Assembly: GCA_019648995.1 (NCBI GenBank)
Contig: BLXT01007556.1
Coordinates: forward strand, 524,013 to 569,415
Origin: Plakobranchus ocellatus
Taxonomy: Eukaryota > Mollusca > Gastropoda > Plakobranchidae
Reading direction: 5' to 3'
DNA: 45,403 nt
The position numbers were made by a program, and so were the translations under genes. Below, one piece after another: positions 21,301 to 28,460 of the stretch (the stretch's first letter is position 1; each line of letters begins with the position of its first letter). The notes beneath the pieces were generated by a model. That model ran no database searches. It was not told the origin of the DNA and saw nothing but the letters and a program-made list of their open reading frames with translations.

Positions 21301-23328
21301 ACTTTTTAAATCTCTTAACATAATAACAAGTAGTGTGACTCTATAACCAAAAGTAAGGATAGAATAAATTTTTCTTAAACTTTACCCAATGTCAAGGGAC
21401 TGGAACAAATAGATCCCCAATCTACACACAATTTAAAGCAAACAAAAAGTTCTAACATTTCAACTGTTTACTTGAAAAGCTTTTCGTTTAAAATCAGAAC
21501 CATTAAAAACAACTTAACTTTGTTTTAGGTGTCATACCTAAATATTTATATCGAGTGTCTAGCCTAAATTGCCTTGTTGACATGCACCATCACAACATTA
21601 TTACCCTGCTTCCAGGCATTGGGTGTTGAAAACCTTTGTGTGTTTTTCTGCCTTCATGCCAGCTTAGTGTATCAGCTGTTAACTCATCTTTTCAAAATCA
21701 GCTTTGTAAAACAATTGGAGCCCACTGCAATTCACTCTGAGACAACAGAAGCTAGGTGTAGGAAGTTTGTGGAGGTCTTTTTTTTATTGCTAATTTAATT
21801 TTTTAATACTTAGCAAGAGTAATATTAAAATTGAACCAGTCAACCTTTTAAGTAACCATAGATCTGGCTTATAAAATTTAAAATATGACCAGACAACAAA
21901 CTTTTGAATTGATAGGGCAAGAATTTGTCACTAATTAATCAACCTGAGCAAATAAAGTTCTAAAAAAATATCGCTTGTAATTTTCTAGTTGATGTGGATT
22001 TTTTAGAGATCAAACAGTAACAGCTAAACAGCCTTACCCAAGCTATGGTTTGAAATGATAAACATCACTGTTTGTGCTCGGAAAACAAAAGTATCTGGTG
22101 CAAAAAAGCAATGTAGAGCTTAGGCTGGAAAAATATTGAAAGCCAAGCTGACTTGTAATAGCTGATGTGAAAGACTGTGTGTCACAGTAACTGTTACTTA
22201 GATGCTTTATCCAACGACAAACAAGCCTGACACTTTGCATGATAAGACTGGCCTTGTGGTTTGCATGCCAGGAGTCAGTAGACATGCATGGTTACCTAGT
22301 GGCACTCGCCTTTCCCTTTTCCAACAGAGTGACTGATCAATGTAAGCCAGGCTGTAATATAGAATAGCTGCAACGCCTTGACTAGATGAAAGTTTCTGCC
22401 GCCTTTGTATGCTTTTGCACAACAAAAAAAAAATACGGAAAAATTCCCAATCATGCACTCACTGTTTCGATTATAATGATGAAATAAAGTCAATTTTAGA
22501 CAACTGTTGACAACTTTGACAATTTACCAACAATTAAAAATAATTTTGTCTAAAACCACAATAGCTTTTAAAATTAAAAAAAAAAATGTTATCACCTTAC
22601 CTTGCCATCTTGATAATGGTGGGTGAGTTTTTGGTGATCAGGTCTGTTTCAGCAATTAATTTAGAAATGAAAAGCGACTGATCTCGGAGATATTGTGTTT
22701 TATTAAATGGTTTTTATGAATAGGTTGGTTCACAGTCTAGCTTTCACAGGCTTAATATTCTTGAGTGTGCATTCGAAGCCTTGCCAAAACTAGACTATTT
22801 CTAAACATGGTGATCCTTACCATCTGCGGTCCCTACGAAACCGTTAAATCTGACGAAAATAAACAGGTTTTAGTTGATTAGTCCGATTTGGATATCAAAT
22901 GCGATAGTGTGAAAATGAAACATAATTTCCTAAGATCTCTCGAGTTTTTTTTCTAGATCAGACCTTATCAATTAAAATCACTTCATTTCGTCAATAACAA
23001 ACCCCGCAGGGACCGCAGATGGTAAGGATTAGCCTAAACATGTTGGCAAGTGTGAAGTTGGACATGTGAACTACTGCCTCCAGTATGCTTTCAGCCTGAG
23101 GCAGTAAAAGCCTTACCAAAAAAAAAAAAAAAAAGAAGTACGTACTTTGATAGTGCATACGACTGCTTCCCAAATATCATTAGATGATTGCTGGTACAGA
23201 TCTGTACATGGGTTCCAAATATTGATTGTTTGAGCTTGTGATGAGCAAATGTTTCCTGCTTCATCTATAACGCTTGCGCGCACACTTGAAGTACCGACAT
23301 CAACGCCTATGAAATATGACCTACCCAT
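255..23328 (-). CDS. FGGY: FGGY-family carbohydrate kinase, 12 exons, C-terminus off the left edge
   Basis: Phosphorylates a pentose or pentulose with ATP; the animal family member acts on D-ribulose (family knowledge). Exons from 5' to 3': 23146-23328, 20030-20147, 14381-14532, 14039-14124, 12465-12592, 11788-11916, 6769-6863, 5699-5806, 4382-4443, 2009-2162, 1420-1494, 255-375. All junctions are GT-AG and every phase matches, giving about 470 open codons; the human protein is about 550. Visible motifs: N-terminal phosphate loop [10 protein letters not shown] (residues 8-17), GIGFDATC (76-83), [11 protein letters not shown] (162-172), DAHAG with the presumed catalytic Asp (259-263), GTSTCH (290-295), NEGGQS (323-328), [10 protein letters not shown] (387-396), and the adenosine-site segment CGGLSKN (453-459). 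No stops or frameshifts, so it is probably functional. Roughly the last 80 codons are missing from the window. Introns carry many transposon relics. Confidence 0.95.
717..1268 (+). other. Unexplained 183-codon open frame in FGGY intron 11, opposite strand
   Basis: An ATG-started frame with an in-frame stop at 705. The predicted protein starts [13 protein letters not shown] and includes [20 protein letters not shown]. It has no low-complexity stretch, signal peptide, membrane segment or family motif that I recognise. It lies within an intron and antisense to FGGY. I see no promoter, no splice signals clearly tied to it and no nearby AATAAA. It could be chance, a relic of an unknown element, or a nested gene. 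Confidence 0.25.
1420..1494 (-). CDS. FGGY: FGGY coding exon 11
   Basis: Twenty-five codons: [20 protein letters not shown] then IQALA. DDLA(I/L)LYLAT(V/I)QA(I/L)A is typical. Acceptor CTCAG, donor GTAAGT, phase 0 on both sides. A decayed second copy of its 3' half lies about 250 bp upstream in the transcript. Confidence 0.93.
1672..1713 (-). pseudogene. Decayed duplicate of FGGY exon 11 3' half with its donor
   Basis: Read on the minus strand it encodes [11 protein letters not shown] followed by a GTAAGT donor, matching [11 protein letters not shown] plus GTAAGT of exon 11. Similarity continues into the downstream intron flank (TTAAGAAAT and ACTTAC side). Upstream, the frame meets a stop and no acceptor is preserved, so it cannot be a working alternative exon. 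Confidence 0.7.
2009..2162 (-). CDS. FGGY: FGGY coding exon 10
   Basis: Encodes [20 protein letters not shown], then [29 protein letters not shown](V/L)AD is nearly invariant in the family. Acceptor GTTCAG, donor GTAAGT, ends phase 0. Confidence 0.97.
2376..3173. mobile_element. Tigger/pogo-like TA-flanked non-autonomous element
   Basis: The left end reads CAGTGGAACACGTTTAACCG; the right end, reverse-complemented, reads CAGTAGATCTCACCTAAACC; both continue GAAA. TA dinucleotides flank both ends (2374-2375 and 3174-3175), as expected for Tc1/mariner/pogo insertion. About 800 bp, with no transposase frame seen. A truncated relative lies at 32245-32323. It sits in FGGY intron 9. Confidence 0.65.
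3378..3470 (+). repeat. tRNA-like SINE head or relic
   Basis: GGTTCAGTGGCTTGGTCA resembles an A box, and GGGTTCAAATCC at 3444-3455 resembles a B box, at tRNA-like spacing. No foldable intact tRNA is apparent, and the sequence runs into T-rich DNA. Most likely the Pol III head of a SINE. Confidence 0.45.
4382..4443 (-). CDS. FGGY: FGGY coding exon 9 (62 nt)
   Basis: A very short exon encoding [25 protein letters not shown] followed by KATxR matches the family. Acceptor TTTTTAG, donor GTGAGA, ends phase 2. Confidence 0.9.
4989..5650. mobile_element. TTAA-flanked non-autonomous element, family C
   Basis: TTAA at 4985-4988 and 5651-5654. Ends CTGTTTCACTACCC and, reverse-complemented, CTGATTCACTATCC (12 of 14 identical). 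662 bp, AT-rich, no coding frame. Near the left end it holds small palindromic CCGG stretches (AGCCGG TTTT ACCGGCT type). TTAA duplication suggests piggyBac-type transposition. In FGGY intron 8. Confidence 0.65.
5699..5806 (-). CDS. FGGY: FGGY coding exon 8
   Basis: Encodes [20 protein letters not shown], then [24 protein letters not shown] and NEGGQS are diagnostic. Acceptor GCTAG just above 5806, donor GTAATT, phase 0 on both sides. A TTAA-flanked element ends only 44 bp beyond the donor side. Confidence 0.94.
5807..6768. other. FGGY intron 7, no feature recognised
   Basis: AT-rich intronic DNA with short A-rich and GAT/AAT microsatellite-like patches near 6170 and 6320. I see no coding or repeat family signal. 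Confidence 0.6.
6769..6863 (-). CDS. FGGY: FGGY coding exon 7
   Basis: Encodes [20 protein letters not shown], then [14 protein letters not shown](T/S)CH is the second phosphate-binding segment. The acceptor ACTTTAG is the only one that joins in frame with exon 6; the donor is GTAAGT. The loop after ALG is about three residues shorter than in the human protein. Confidence 0.9.
7961..8356. mobile_element. TTAA-flanked non-autonomous element, family B, with iterated motif
   Basis: TTAA at 7957-7960 and 8357-8360. Ends CCCTATCTGTATG and, reverse-complemented, CCCTCTCCGTACA; CCCT-start ends next to TTAA are piggyBac-like. The motif TATCYGTAYGT followed by GGGGTAAY-type sequence recurs near 7963, 8191-8212 (reverse), 8252-8274 (reverse), 8307-8329 (reverse) and 8343-8356 (reverse). 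A related copy in the opposite orientation begins at 41103. 396 bp, no coding frame. In FGGY intron 6. Confidence 0.7.
8670..8756. repeat. Perfect 22-bp inverted repeat, 43-bp loop
   Basis: The arm at 8670-8691 (begins CAAATCAAAGTCTTTTCAAC) is the exact reverse complement of 8735-8756. A stable hairpin in RNA from either strand. It sits deep in FGGY intron 6. It may be the core of a small foldback element; no target duplication was identified. Confidence 0.8.
9690..10385. repeat. Degenerate 70-73 bp tandem repeat (minisatellite-like)
   Basis: Units contain TAGATCTAAATCT, AAGGCATGACAAA, TATGAATC and AGGGATNGGGAGGCA in that order. Unit phases recur at about 9921, 9991, 10061, 10134 and 10207, with more decayed units to each side. 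Located in FGGY intron 6. Confidence 0.65.
11788..11916 (-). CDS. FGGY: FGGY coding exon 6 (catalytic Asp)
   Basis: Encodes [20 protein letters not shown], then [16 protein letters not shown]. The Asp of DAHAG is the presumed catalytic base of FGGY kinases. Acceptor CCCCAG, donor GTAATA, phase 1 on both sides. Confidence 0.95.
11917..12464. other. FGGY intron 5, no feature recognised
   Basis: 548 bp of AT-rich sequence between exons 6 and 5; I see no repeat or gene signal. Confidence 0.6.
12465..12592 (-). CDS. FGGY: FGGY coding exon 5
   Basis: Encodes [13 protein letters not shown], then [20 protein letters not shown]. The order matches the family stretch (CSxVCKW, GWDxSF, IGLEDF). Acceptor CAACAG, donor GTAAGT, ends phase 1. 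Confidence 0.94.
13392..13649 (-). mobile_element. tRNA-derived SINE, copy without the TTAA element (empty site)
   Basis: Aligns throughout with the SINE at 37757-38727 after removing the element inserted there: CCCACAC side, GAACCAGGAGTAGGGT, TTCTTGGCATACAG, AGGTAGTTG, GACCTAGCTACCCAT, GTGCTGG, TGGACACA, and the tRNA-like head near 13600-13649. At 13511-13514 it has one TTAA, where the other copy carries a ~700-bp insertion. Flanks TTTGAGAAAG and TTTCAGAGAG are a plausible eroded target duplication. In FGGY intron 4. Confidence 0.75.
14039..14124 (-). CDS. FGGY: FGGY coding exon 4
   Basis: Encodes [20 protein letters not shown] and on to [20 protein letters not shown] is strongly conserved in the family. 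Acceptor ATTTCAG, donor GTAAGA, ends phase 2. Confidence 0.96.
14381..14532 (-). CDS. FGGY: FGGY coding exon 3
   Basis: Encodes [19 protein letters not shown] and later [25 protein letters not shown](M/L)DHRA and GGxMSVEMQxPKL are hallmarks of eukaryotic FGGY proteins. Acceptor TTTCAG, donor GTAGGA, ends phase 0. Confidence 0.96.
15636..15712 (-). repeat. tRNA-Thr-like segment at the 3' end of a LINE fragment
   Basis: On the minus strand it carries an A-box-like stretch (GTTGGCCAAAGTGGTTAGG), an anticodon-arm-like TTTGTAACCAGA and a perfect B box GGGTTCGAATCCC. The closest familiar shape is tRNA-Thr(TGT). It lies directly 3' of the LINE coding fragment on the same strand. Arm pairing is imperfect, so a functional tRNA gene is unlikely. 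Confidence 0.5.
15715..16910 (-). mobile_element. Non-LTR retrotransposon fragment: end of RT protein with CPxC zinc finger
   Basis: Minus-strand frames in order: [19 protein letters not shown] (16596-16904 frame), a middle linker near 16435-16647, then [19 protein letters not shown] and [19 protein letters not shown] with a C-x2-C-x7-H-x4-C finger (15935-16438), and finally [20 protein letters not shown] near 15735-15910. This order matches the post-RT region of invertebrate LINE proteins. Frame shifts between blocks and absence of the RT core show a 5'-truncated, inactive copy. In FGGY intron 2. Confidence 0.75.
17620..17995 (+). mobile_element. Tc1/mariner-type transposase fragment
   Basis: One open stretch encodes [20 protein letters not shown] and [14 protein letters not shown]; [11 protein letters not shown] surrounds the second catalytic Asp of Tc1/mariner DDE/D transposases. 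The downstream WPxxSPDLNP-type motif is damaged ([10 protein letters not shown]), and the DNA-binding half is missing. An inactive relic in FGGY intron 2. Confidence 0.7.
18585..18840 (-). mobile_element. RTE-like LINE 3' relic
   Basis: On the minus strand, interrupted frames read like the post-RT tail of RTE elements: a MLxxxWTAKKxNAE-like stretch, [10 protein letters not shown], and [17 protein letters not shown] with frameshifts. Several stops; only about 85 codons of homology. Assignment is by motif order, not a search. Confidence 0.5.
18966..19009. other. Poly-C run with 5-N assembly gap
   Basis: C tract, N at 18992-18996, then CCCC and an A run. An unresolved homopolymer in the assembly. 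Confidence 0.9.
20030..20147 (-). CDS. FGGY: FGGY coding exon 2
   Basis: Too short and too split to show as a long reading frame. It encodes [20 protein letters not shown] and continues [13 protein letters not shown], the family GxGFDATCSxVVLD block. The acceptor is a TTTCAG just above 20147. The donor GTCTGA is weak but gives the phase-1 junction that exon 3 needs. Confidence 0.93.
22810..23033. mobile_element. 224-bp inverted-repeat element with 9-bp target duplication
   Basis: Arms at 22813-22834 and 23008-23029 are perfect reverse complements (start ATCCTTACCATCTGCGGTCC). CTAAACATG flanks both ends (22801-22809 and 23034-23042). A 9-bp duplication with inverted repeats fits a Mutator-type non-autonomous element better than hAT (8 bp) or mariner (TA). 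It lies in FGGY intron 1, about 110 bp past the exon 1 donor. Confidence 0.75.
23146..23328 (-). CDS. FGGY: FGGY coding exon 1 (residues 1-61, start codon)
   Basis: Starts at ATG 23328 with [17 protein letters not shown], the actin-like ATPase phosphate loop expected at the N-terminus. The exon ends at AAA before donor GTACGT, phase 0. No in-frame upstream ATG was needed to match the family N-terminus. Confidence 0.95.
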
Positions 23329-23962
23329 GTTGTTTTCATTTCACTTAGATCTAGGTTCTAAGTTTGAAGTTGAATTTTGACTAGATCTACAGAATTATCG
23401 TTATGTCAGATCTGAATCTAGATCTAGATAAACCTTCGTTTAAGCATCAACAAGAAACCCCCCCAATGTTCATATCGTTGTGACAGAAAGTTCAATGTTG
23501 ACATTATGAGGTCAAAGTTGGCTCAGGTCAAAGGTAGACGTTTTTGTGGCTTGAAAACCAATTTTATGTCAAAACCAAAATTTCCTCATACCTTGGTAAT
23601 TGAATTTAGGAAGATTTGCTTTACTTGAAGAGAACATTTAAAAAAAAAAAAAAAACTTATTGAATAATAATTAATTTTCATCGAATAAGTCGAAATCGAC
23701 CACGATTTACGACTTTGAGAAAGGAAAATATGGAAATTTTAAACTTAAAAAATTTTTTACCATTTGATATTTATTGTACACTGTGGACTGCTGGTTGAAT
23801 GACTGCAATACAAATTCACAGGTAAAACACTCAAACTACGCCTTGCATGCTTTCAACCTATTTATAGGAGTATCTCTATGCTCTCAACATGCATTCAGGG
23901 AACACCATAAGCAGGGCCTAGGCCCGTAATTTAATATCCAGGTAAATTTGTTGGGTATTCTA

Positions 23963-24186
23963 GATAGATTGACAATCAGTTAGATCTACTAGATCTAGAT
24001 CTATATTTAGATCTAGATTATAAGATCTAACCGATAACTCCTGAGTTCTGGGATCTAGATCTAGATTCTAGATTCGAGTCTAATCTAAATCTAAATTGAG
24101 ATTAGATGTAGATTCTAGATCATCGACACCAGTAGGCCTAATTCAAGGATAGATTTAGGCCTAGATTATCTAGGTCTAGATCTAGT
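23963..24186. repeat. AGATCT/GATCTA-rich simple sequence
   Basis: Repeated TAGATCTAGATC-type runs mixed with CTAGAT and ATCTAAAT variants. The same hexamer recurs at 26733-26745, 36210-36226 and 38312-38337. Confidence 0.75.
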
Positions 24187-24254
24187 TTTCTTTTTTTGCA
24201 TTTCTCTGTTGGGGCTTTTTACTATCCAGATCATCAGATGTCTTGTAAAATGAT

Positions 24255-24572
24255 CAGCAAAGGGAAAGGGATCTGCAAGATACAGATGTGAGCACATGGT
24301 CTATTGTAAGGAAATTCGTGCTTCAATATCTAACTTCACCAGCTGACTATGAGTTCTAGAATCTAGTATACTTTCCAGTGTTGTATACAAAGCTTATATT
24401 TTACGAAGTGGCAATTTTCCCGAACACTCGGAAAAATAGGTTCAGTCCTTATTTTCCCAAATGCAAAGAGAAAGGGATCTGCAAGATTCAGATGTGGGCA
24501 CAAGGTCTACTTTGAGGAAATTTGTGCTTCAATATGAGTATGAGTTCAAGTATACATGATAGTGTTGTCGTT
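24255..24572. repeat. Direct duplication, about 110-130 bp units
   Basis: 24255-24385 and 24464-24572 share GCAAAG.GAAAGGGATCTGC, CAAGAT.CAGATGTG, GGAAATT.GTGCTTCAATAT and the following TATGAGTTC. The second copy lacks about 18 bp present in the first. Confidence 0.7.
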
Positions 24573-25409
24573 TTCTACTTTTACAAGTTTCTGACAAAAT
24601 GAAGAAGTCGCAGGTCAAGTTATAATGTAAATTGTAAGAAATATGTTCACACAATATATATAACAATATTGCGCCTGCAACCTCTTCATTTTGTTGTAGC
24701 TTAATGAAGATAGATCTATAGGCAAGGGTTCCCTGGTGTGGTAGTGTTCGAGGATAAATTTTCCATTTGTTTTTACTGCCACCATCTAGGACTAATAAAT
24801 CATCTTGTGTGTTCAGCTGTTTTTTTTTGTTTTTGTTTTTTTTTTTTTTCTTGTTCCTTTCCTTAATTGACCAACAGCCCCACAGTCAATCTTTCTTACT
24901 GAATTCTCTAGCTCTCCTTTATAAAATAAAGCATTTGGGAAAAATGAGGTTTTGGACATTATTTATCCAAGTGCTTGGGAAAGTAATGTAATCGTCACTT
25001 TTTTGCTTGATTTTCATTAATTTCTTCTCATAAGTTTTGAGTTAGTAGTTGTATTCTTATATTTATTTCATTTCCTTCAACCACCATTGCATCTTCAATA
25101 TCCTTAAACTTATATTTTTACGGGAGTGCGGGGGACATTAATATGTTTATAAATAAACTTTAGTTCCATAGAAGAAAGAACACATTTGACTGACCATCTT
25201 TTTCTTTTTTTCCACCATGGCATTACTAAATTAAGGTCTACATAAGATCTACCACTGGATCTAGAGAAATCTAGATTATTTAGCTTCATTCTCGAAAATT
25301 CTCTTTCAGGACATTACGCCAGAGGAAAAGCTTATGTTTACTTAAAATATAGAAGGTGACTTTCAAAGAATCTTTAAAGCATTAGGGAAGGCTTGAAGCA
25401 GAGCATAAG

Positions 25410-25858
25410 GGTAATTAAATCATATATGTATGGTCAGTACTTTTGTATGGTAGTAAGTGTTGGACAATGAACAAAGAAATAGATAAAAAACTAGAAGCAG
25501 TAGAGATGTGGTTTATCAAAAGAATGATGAGGATATCATGGACAAAAAAAAAATGAATTTGTTCTGAAAAAGACTAATCTCTAGCGATCATTAATTAAAA
25601 CCATAAGACAGACGCAACTACAATTTTTAGGCCATATTTGCCAACATAAGGGTTTAGAACACTTAGCAATCACTGGAAAGATTGAAGGCAAATGCAATAG
25701 AGGTAGGCAGAGAATAAATTTTATCGAAAATCTTAAGTCATGGGCAATAGGCAAGTGTGGCAATGACAACTTTATAAAGTCAACTGAGAATAGGGTTTTA
25801 GTGGAGGAACATGATCGCCAATGTCTGTTCCAAAGAAGCTATTTGATGATGATGAAGC
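25410..25858 (+). mobile_element. RTE LINE 3' end, 5'-truncated copy
   Basis: Colinear with 40227-40660: TATGTATGGTCAGTACTTTT, AGTGTTGGACAAT, GGGTTTAGAACACTTAGCAA, AGATTGAAGGCAAA, and onward to GGAGGAACATGATCGCCAA. It encodes decayed WSVLLYGSECWT-type sequence of the post-RT region. It ends in GATGATGATGAAG, a short tandem terminus typical of RTE elements. Confidence 0.8.
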
Positions 25859-26661
25859 AGAACAGCACCTGGCTTTACATTTTTGAAGCATCACATCCAG
25901 ATTTTCAGCCCAAGGGAAAGGGGGAAATTAGTGATTTTCAGGTTAAATTTTTTTTCCCTGTAAAAGTAGAGCCAAGAATCGATTTGAAAAAGTTTTTATT
26001 GAGTATTTTTTTTGATATAATGAAGTCTAGATATATACAATCAACATTCAGAGCTCATTTGTATATCTGGATCAATCTAAACCCTACTCTGGTTAAGCTT
26101 TAATCCAAATCTTAATATCCAGTTATTCTAATATCAAAGATAGTCTTTACTGTAAGTCTCTAAAAGTAAAGTTACTCTGGATAGATTCTTGAAAAAAAAT
26201 GTAAAAGAATTAAAGATGAATATTTATATATGTTATGTTTAAAATGCCATTAACTGAACAAAATAATGCACACACACAAAAAAAAACAAATAATACCGAA
26301 AAAGCCTTTAGATGGATATATGTGTTCCTGGTTTTTTTTTTTTTTTAAACTTTTTAAAAAACCTGTACAGATCAAAGATCATCCCAAGAAGATGCTTTTC
26401 TTGGTTATAAGCAGTTGTTGTATTATTCATATTATGTTTAGAAAGCATGGCTGTGCTTATACCAAAAAAAAAAATAGTCTGTATGAGTAAGGCACCAGGA
26501 AGATGTCGATAAAATAATGTTCTGTTACATTCACAGTTCCCGCTAAGCTAAGCTTTTATCTTTTTTGAAATATTTGTGGAGACAGACCTTAAAGTCTTTC
26601 TTCACTGAAATCACTTTGTTTTCCCTGTCTAAAATCTTGTTGAGCTTCTCTTATGTAAATG

Positions 26662-26730
<69 letters not shown>
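26662..26730. repeat. (CT)n microsatellite, about 69 bp
   Basis: An almost uninterrupted CT run with one TTT interruption, followed directly by GATCTAGATCTAG. Confidence 0.95.
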
Positions 26731-26732
<2 letters not shown>

Positions 26733-26745
26733 ATCTAGATCTAGT

Positions 26746-28313
26746 TCAAGAAAGATTAAGTCTTGTGTAAAATAATGTTTTGCGTCGCCAAAAAGTGAGA
26801 CATTTTCACAAATGCTTTTTTAATTTATTTTGGGAATAACACTAGAGAGATGTGATATCATAAATATGCTTCATAAGCATTATTTGGTACTCAATAAAGA
26901 ATCAAGACATAAAAAGAAAAACATTTCCTGGTCTGATTTTTCTGCTGAATGTTAATGGGTGGTTACATTATACCAGGCATATGTTGCAATGCCCAGAAAG
27001 TATTTCAGTTTAAATCAGTATGAAGTAATTTTTATAGCAAGAATATACTATGAGGTATTTCTGTACAGATTTATTTGCAATAAGGTACAGTGGAACCTAT
27101 TTTTATTGAAAGCTCAAATAACAACAGCTATTGCTATACAACAAGAGATTAGAAAAGTTCCATTTCTTTTTAATTGAGGCTTGATAATTAAAAAAAAACC
27201 AAACAAGTATCAAAACTGTTTCCCTAAGTAAGCATCATGATCATACAGTAGAGATCTTCTTGAACCCAGCAGTGATGGTAGGATAAGCTATGAGCATGTG
27301 GAATAAGTTCATATGTTGAGAAGATGAAGAATTACTAGGCCTATATCTATGAACTATAGAGAGGAGTTTAGGCAGAGAATGGGAGGAGGTGGTGTCGTCC
27401 TGGTGCCTAAATGAATAAGCCAAGTACAGCACTTAGCCAATGACCTCTGAGCCTGACTGAGTGTATCCATTATCCTCCTCCACTTTGCATCCTTGTTATC
27501 ATTTGATCTACATTATTAGACATTCTCTACCATAATCATTTATAAATTAATAAGAGAAGTAAATGATTACTATGATCCCTTTTTGTTAGACCTCACTTGT
27601 TGTAGGGAAGGTAACCATGAAAATGAATGTTTATTGCCAGGGTTTACCTCCCATTCAGTAGAATAGTAAATCCTTTTATCCCTTTTATGTGAAAAATCAC
27701 AACTCAGGAAAAATGATACTGAATGATAAAAAAGATGTTATTATATAGTTCCACTGCACTTATTTCTATTTTTTTTTTCACATATATATCAAGATTGGTA
27801 ATTAAACATCATCAATGTCATTTTATTGAATAACCAGTTAGGGTTCTAATTGCTTAGAAATCATCACATAAACATAAGTGAACTATTTTTCATAAAATAG
27901 GTCCAGTTCAGAGGTTTTGTTTCCTTTTTTTCTCCAATAATAAATCTTTCATTCAGCTGTCTAAAGGTCAAATAATTATGAACAAAGTACATTCCTTTAA
28001 GAGCTATCTGAAAAACAAATGACTAAATAATAATAATCCCTGTAGCTACATTTGTCTCAACAACCTTTTTTTTTTTTCACCATCACTAAATAATTAAACA
28101 CTTGTGTGACCAATCTATGGCAATTTTGATGTAAAAAAAATATTATTTAACAAAAGGGATCACAATTAATCATAAGTAAGGGATACTGCAAGAGGGAGAT
28201 AATCTGTTGTGTTCTTTTACAGATATGTAATGCTTCCCTTTTCTCTGCTATAACTGATAGAGCTTTTAAAACAATTATATTAACCAAGCGTGATGTCATT
28301 GAATTTTTAAGAA
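26746..28313. other. Spacer upstream of DPH2, no feature recognised
   Basis: AT-rich DNA up to the DPH2 start codon. Short frames here (for example 26959-27177) have no recognisable motif. The DPH2 promoter and any 5' untranslated exon must lie here or be absent; neither could be pinpointed. Confidence 0.45.
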
Positions 28314-28460
28314 ATGTCAGCAAGTGCCTTCAGTACTAGTGATGATGTTATCACTCGCACAATTACCTGCAAATCTGAAGCCACATCGCTAGATGATCTG
28401 GTTGATGTCTATGAAGTGAAGAGATGTGTGTCCTGGATTCAACAAGGTTATTTCTTGAGG
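28314..28460 (+). CDS. DPH2: DPH2 coding exon 1 (49 codons)
   Basis: ATG at 28314, N-terminus MSASAFSTSDDVITRTITC, ending YEVKRCVSWIQQGYFLR. Donor AGG|GTGTGT keeps phase 0 into VALQFPD; the nearer GT at 28447 would break the frame. Confidence 0.88.

Larger units (their letters stand above)
23329..25409. other. Spacer upstream of FGGY with GATCTA-rich DNA
   Basis: No coding signal. Dense AGATCT/TCTAGATC hexamers occur at 23345-23430 and 23963-24186. A local duplication (24255-24385 and 24464-24572) and a poly-T stretch near 24830 follow. The FGGY promoter should lie at the left end of this block; no TATA box was assigned. Confidence 0.5.

Noticed and set aside
22043-22493. Three overlapping minus-strand frames
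   Set aside because: They lie in FGGY intron 1 with no motif, and the three frames overlap each other; no splice join was needed.
25801-26103. 100-codon plus-strand frame after the RTE fragment
   Set aside because: It begins in the RTE 3' tail and continues into unique AT-rich DNA with no recognisable domain.
26662-26730. CT tract as a CRISPR-like or regulatory array
   Set aside because: A plain dinucleotide microsatellite; there are no repeat-spacer units.
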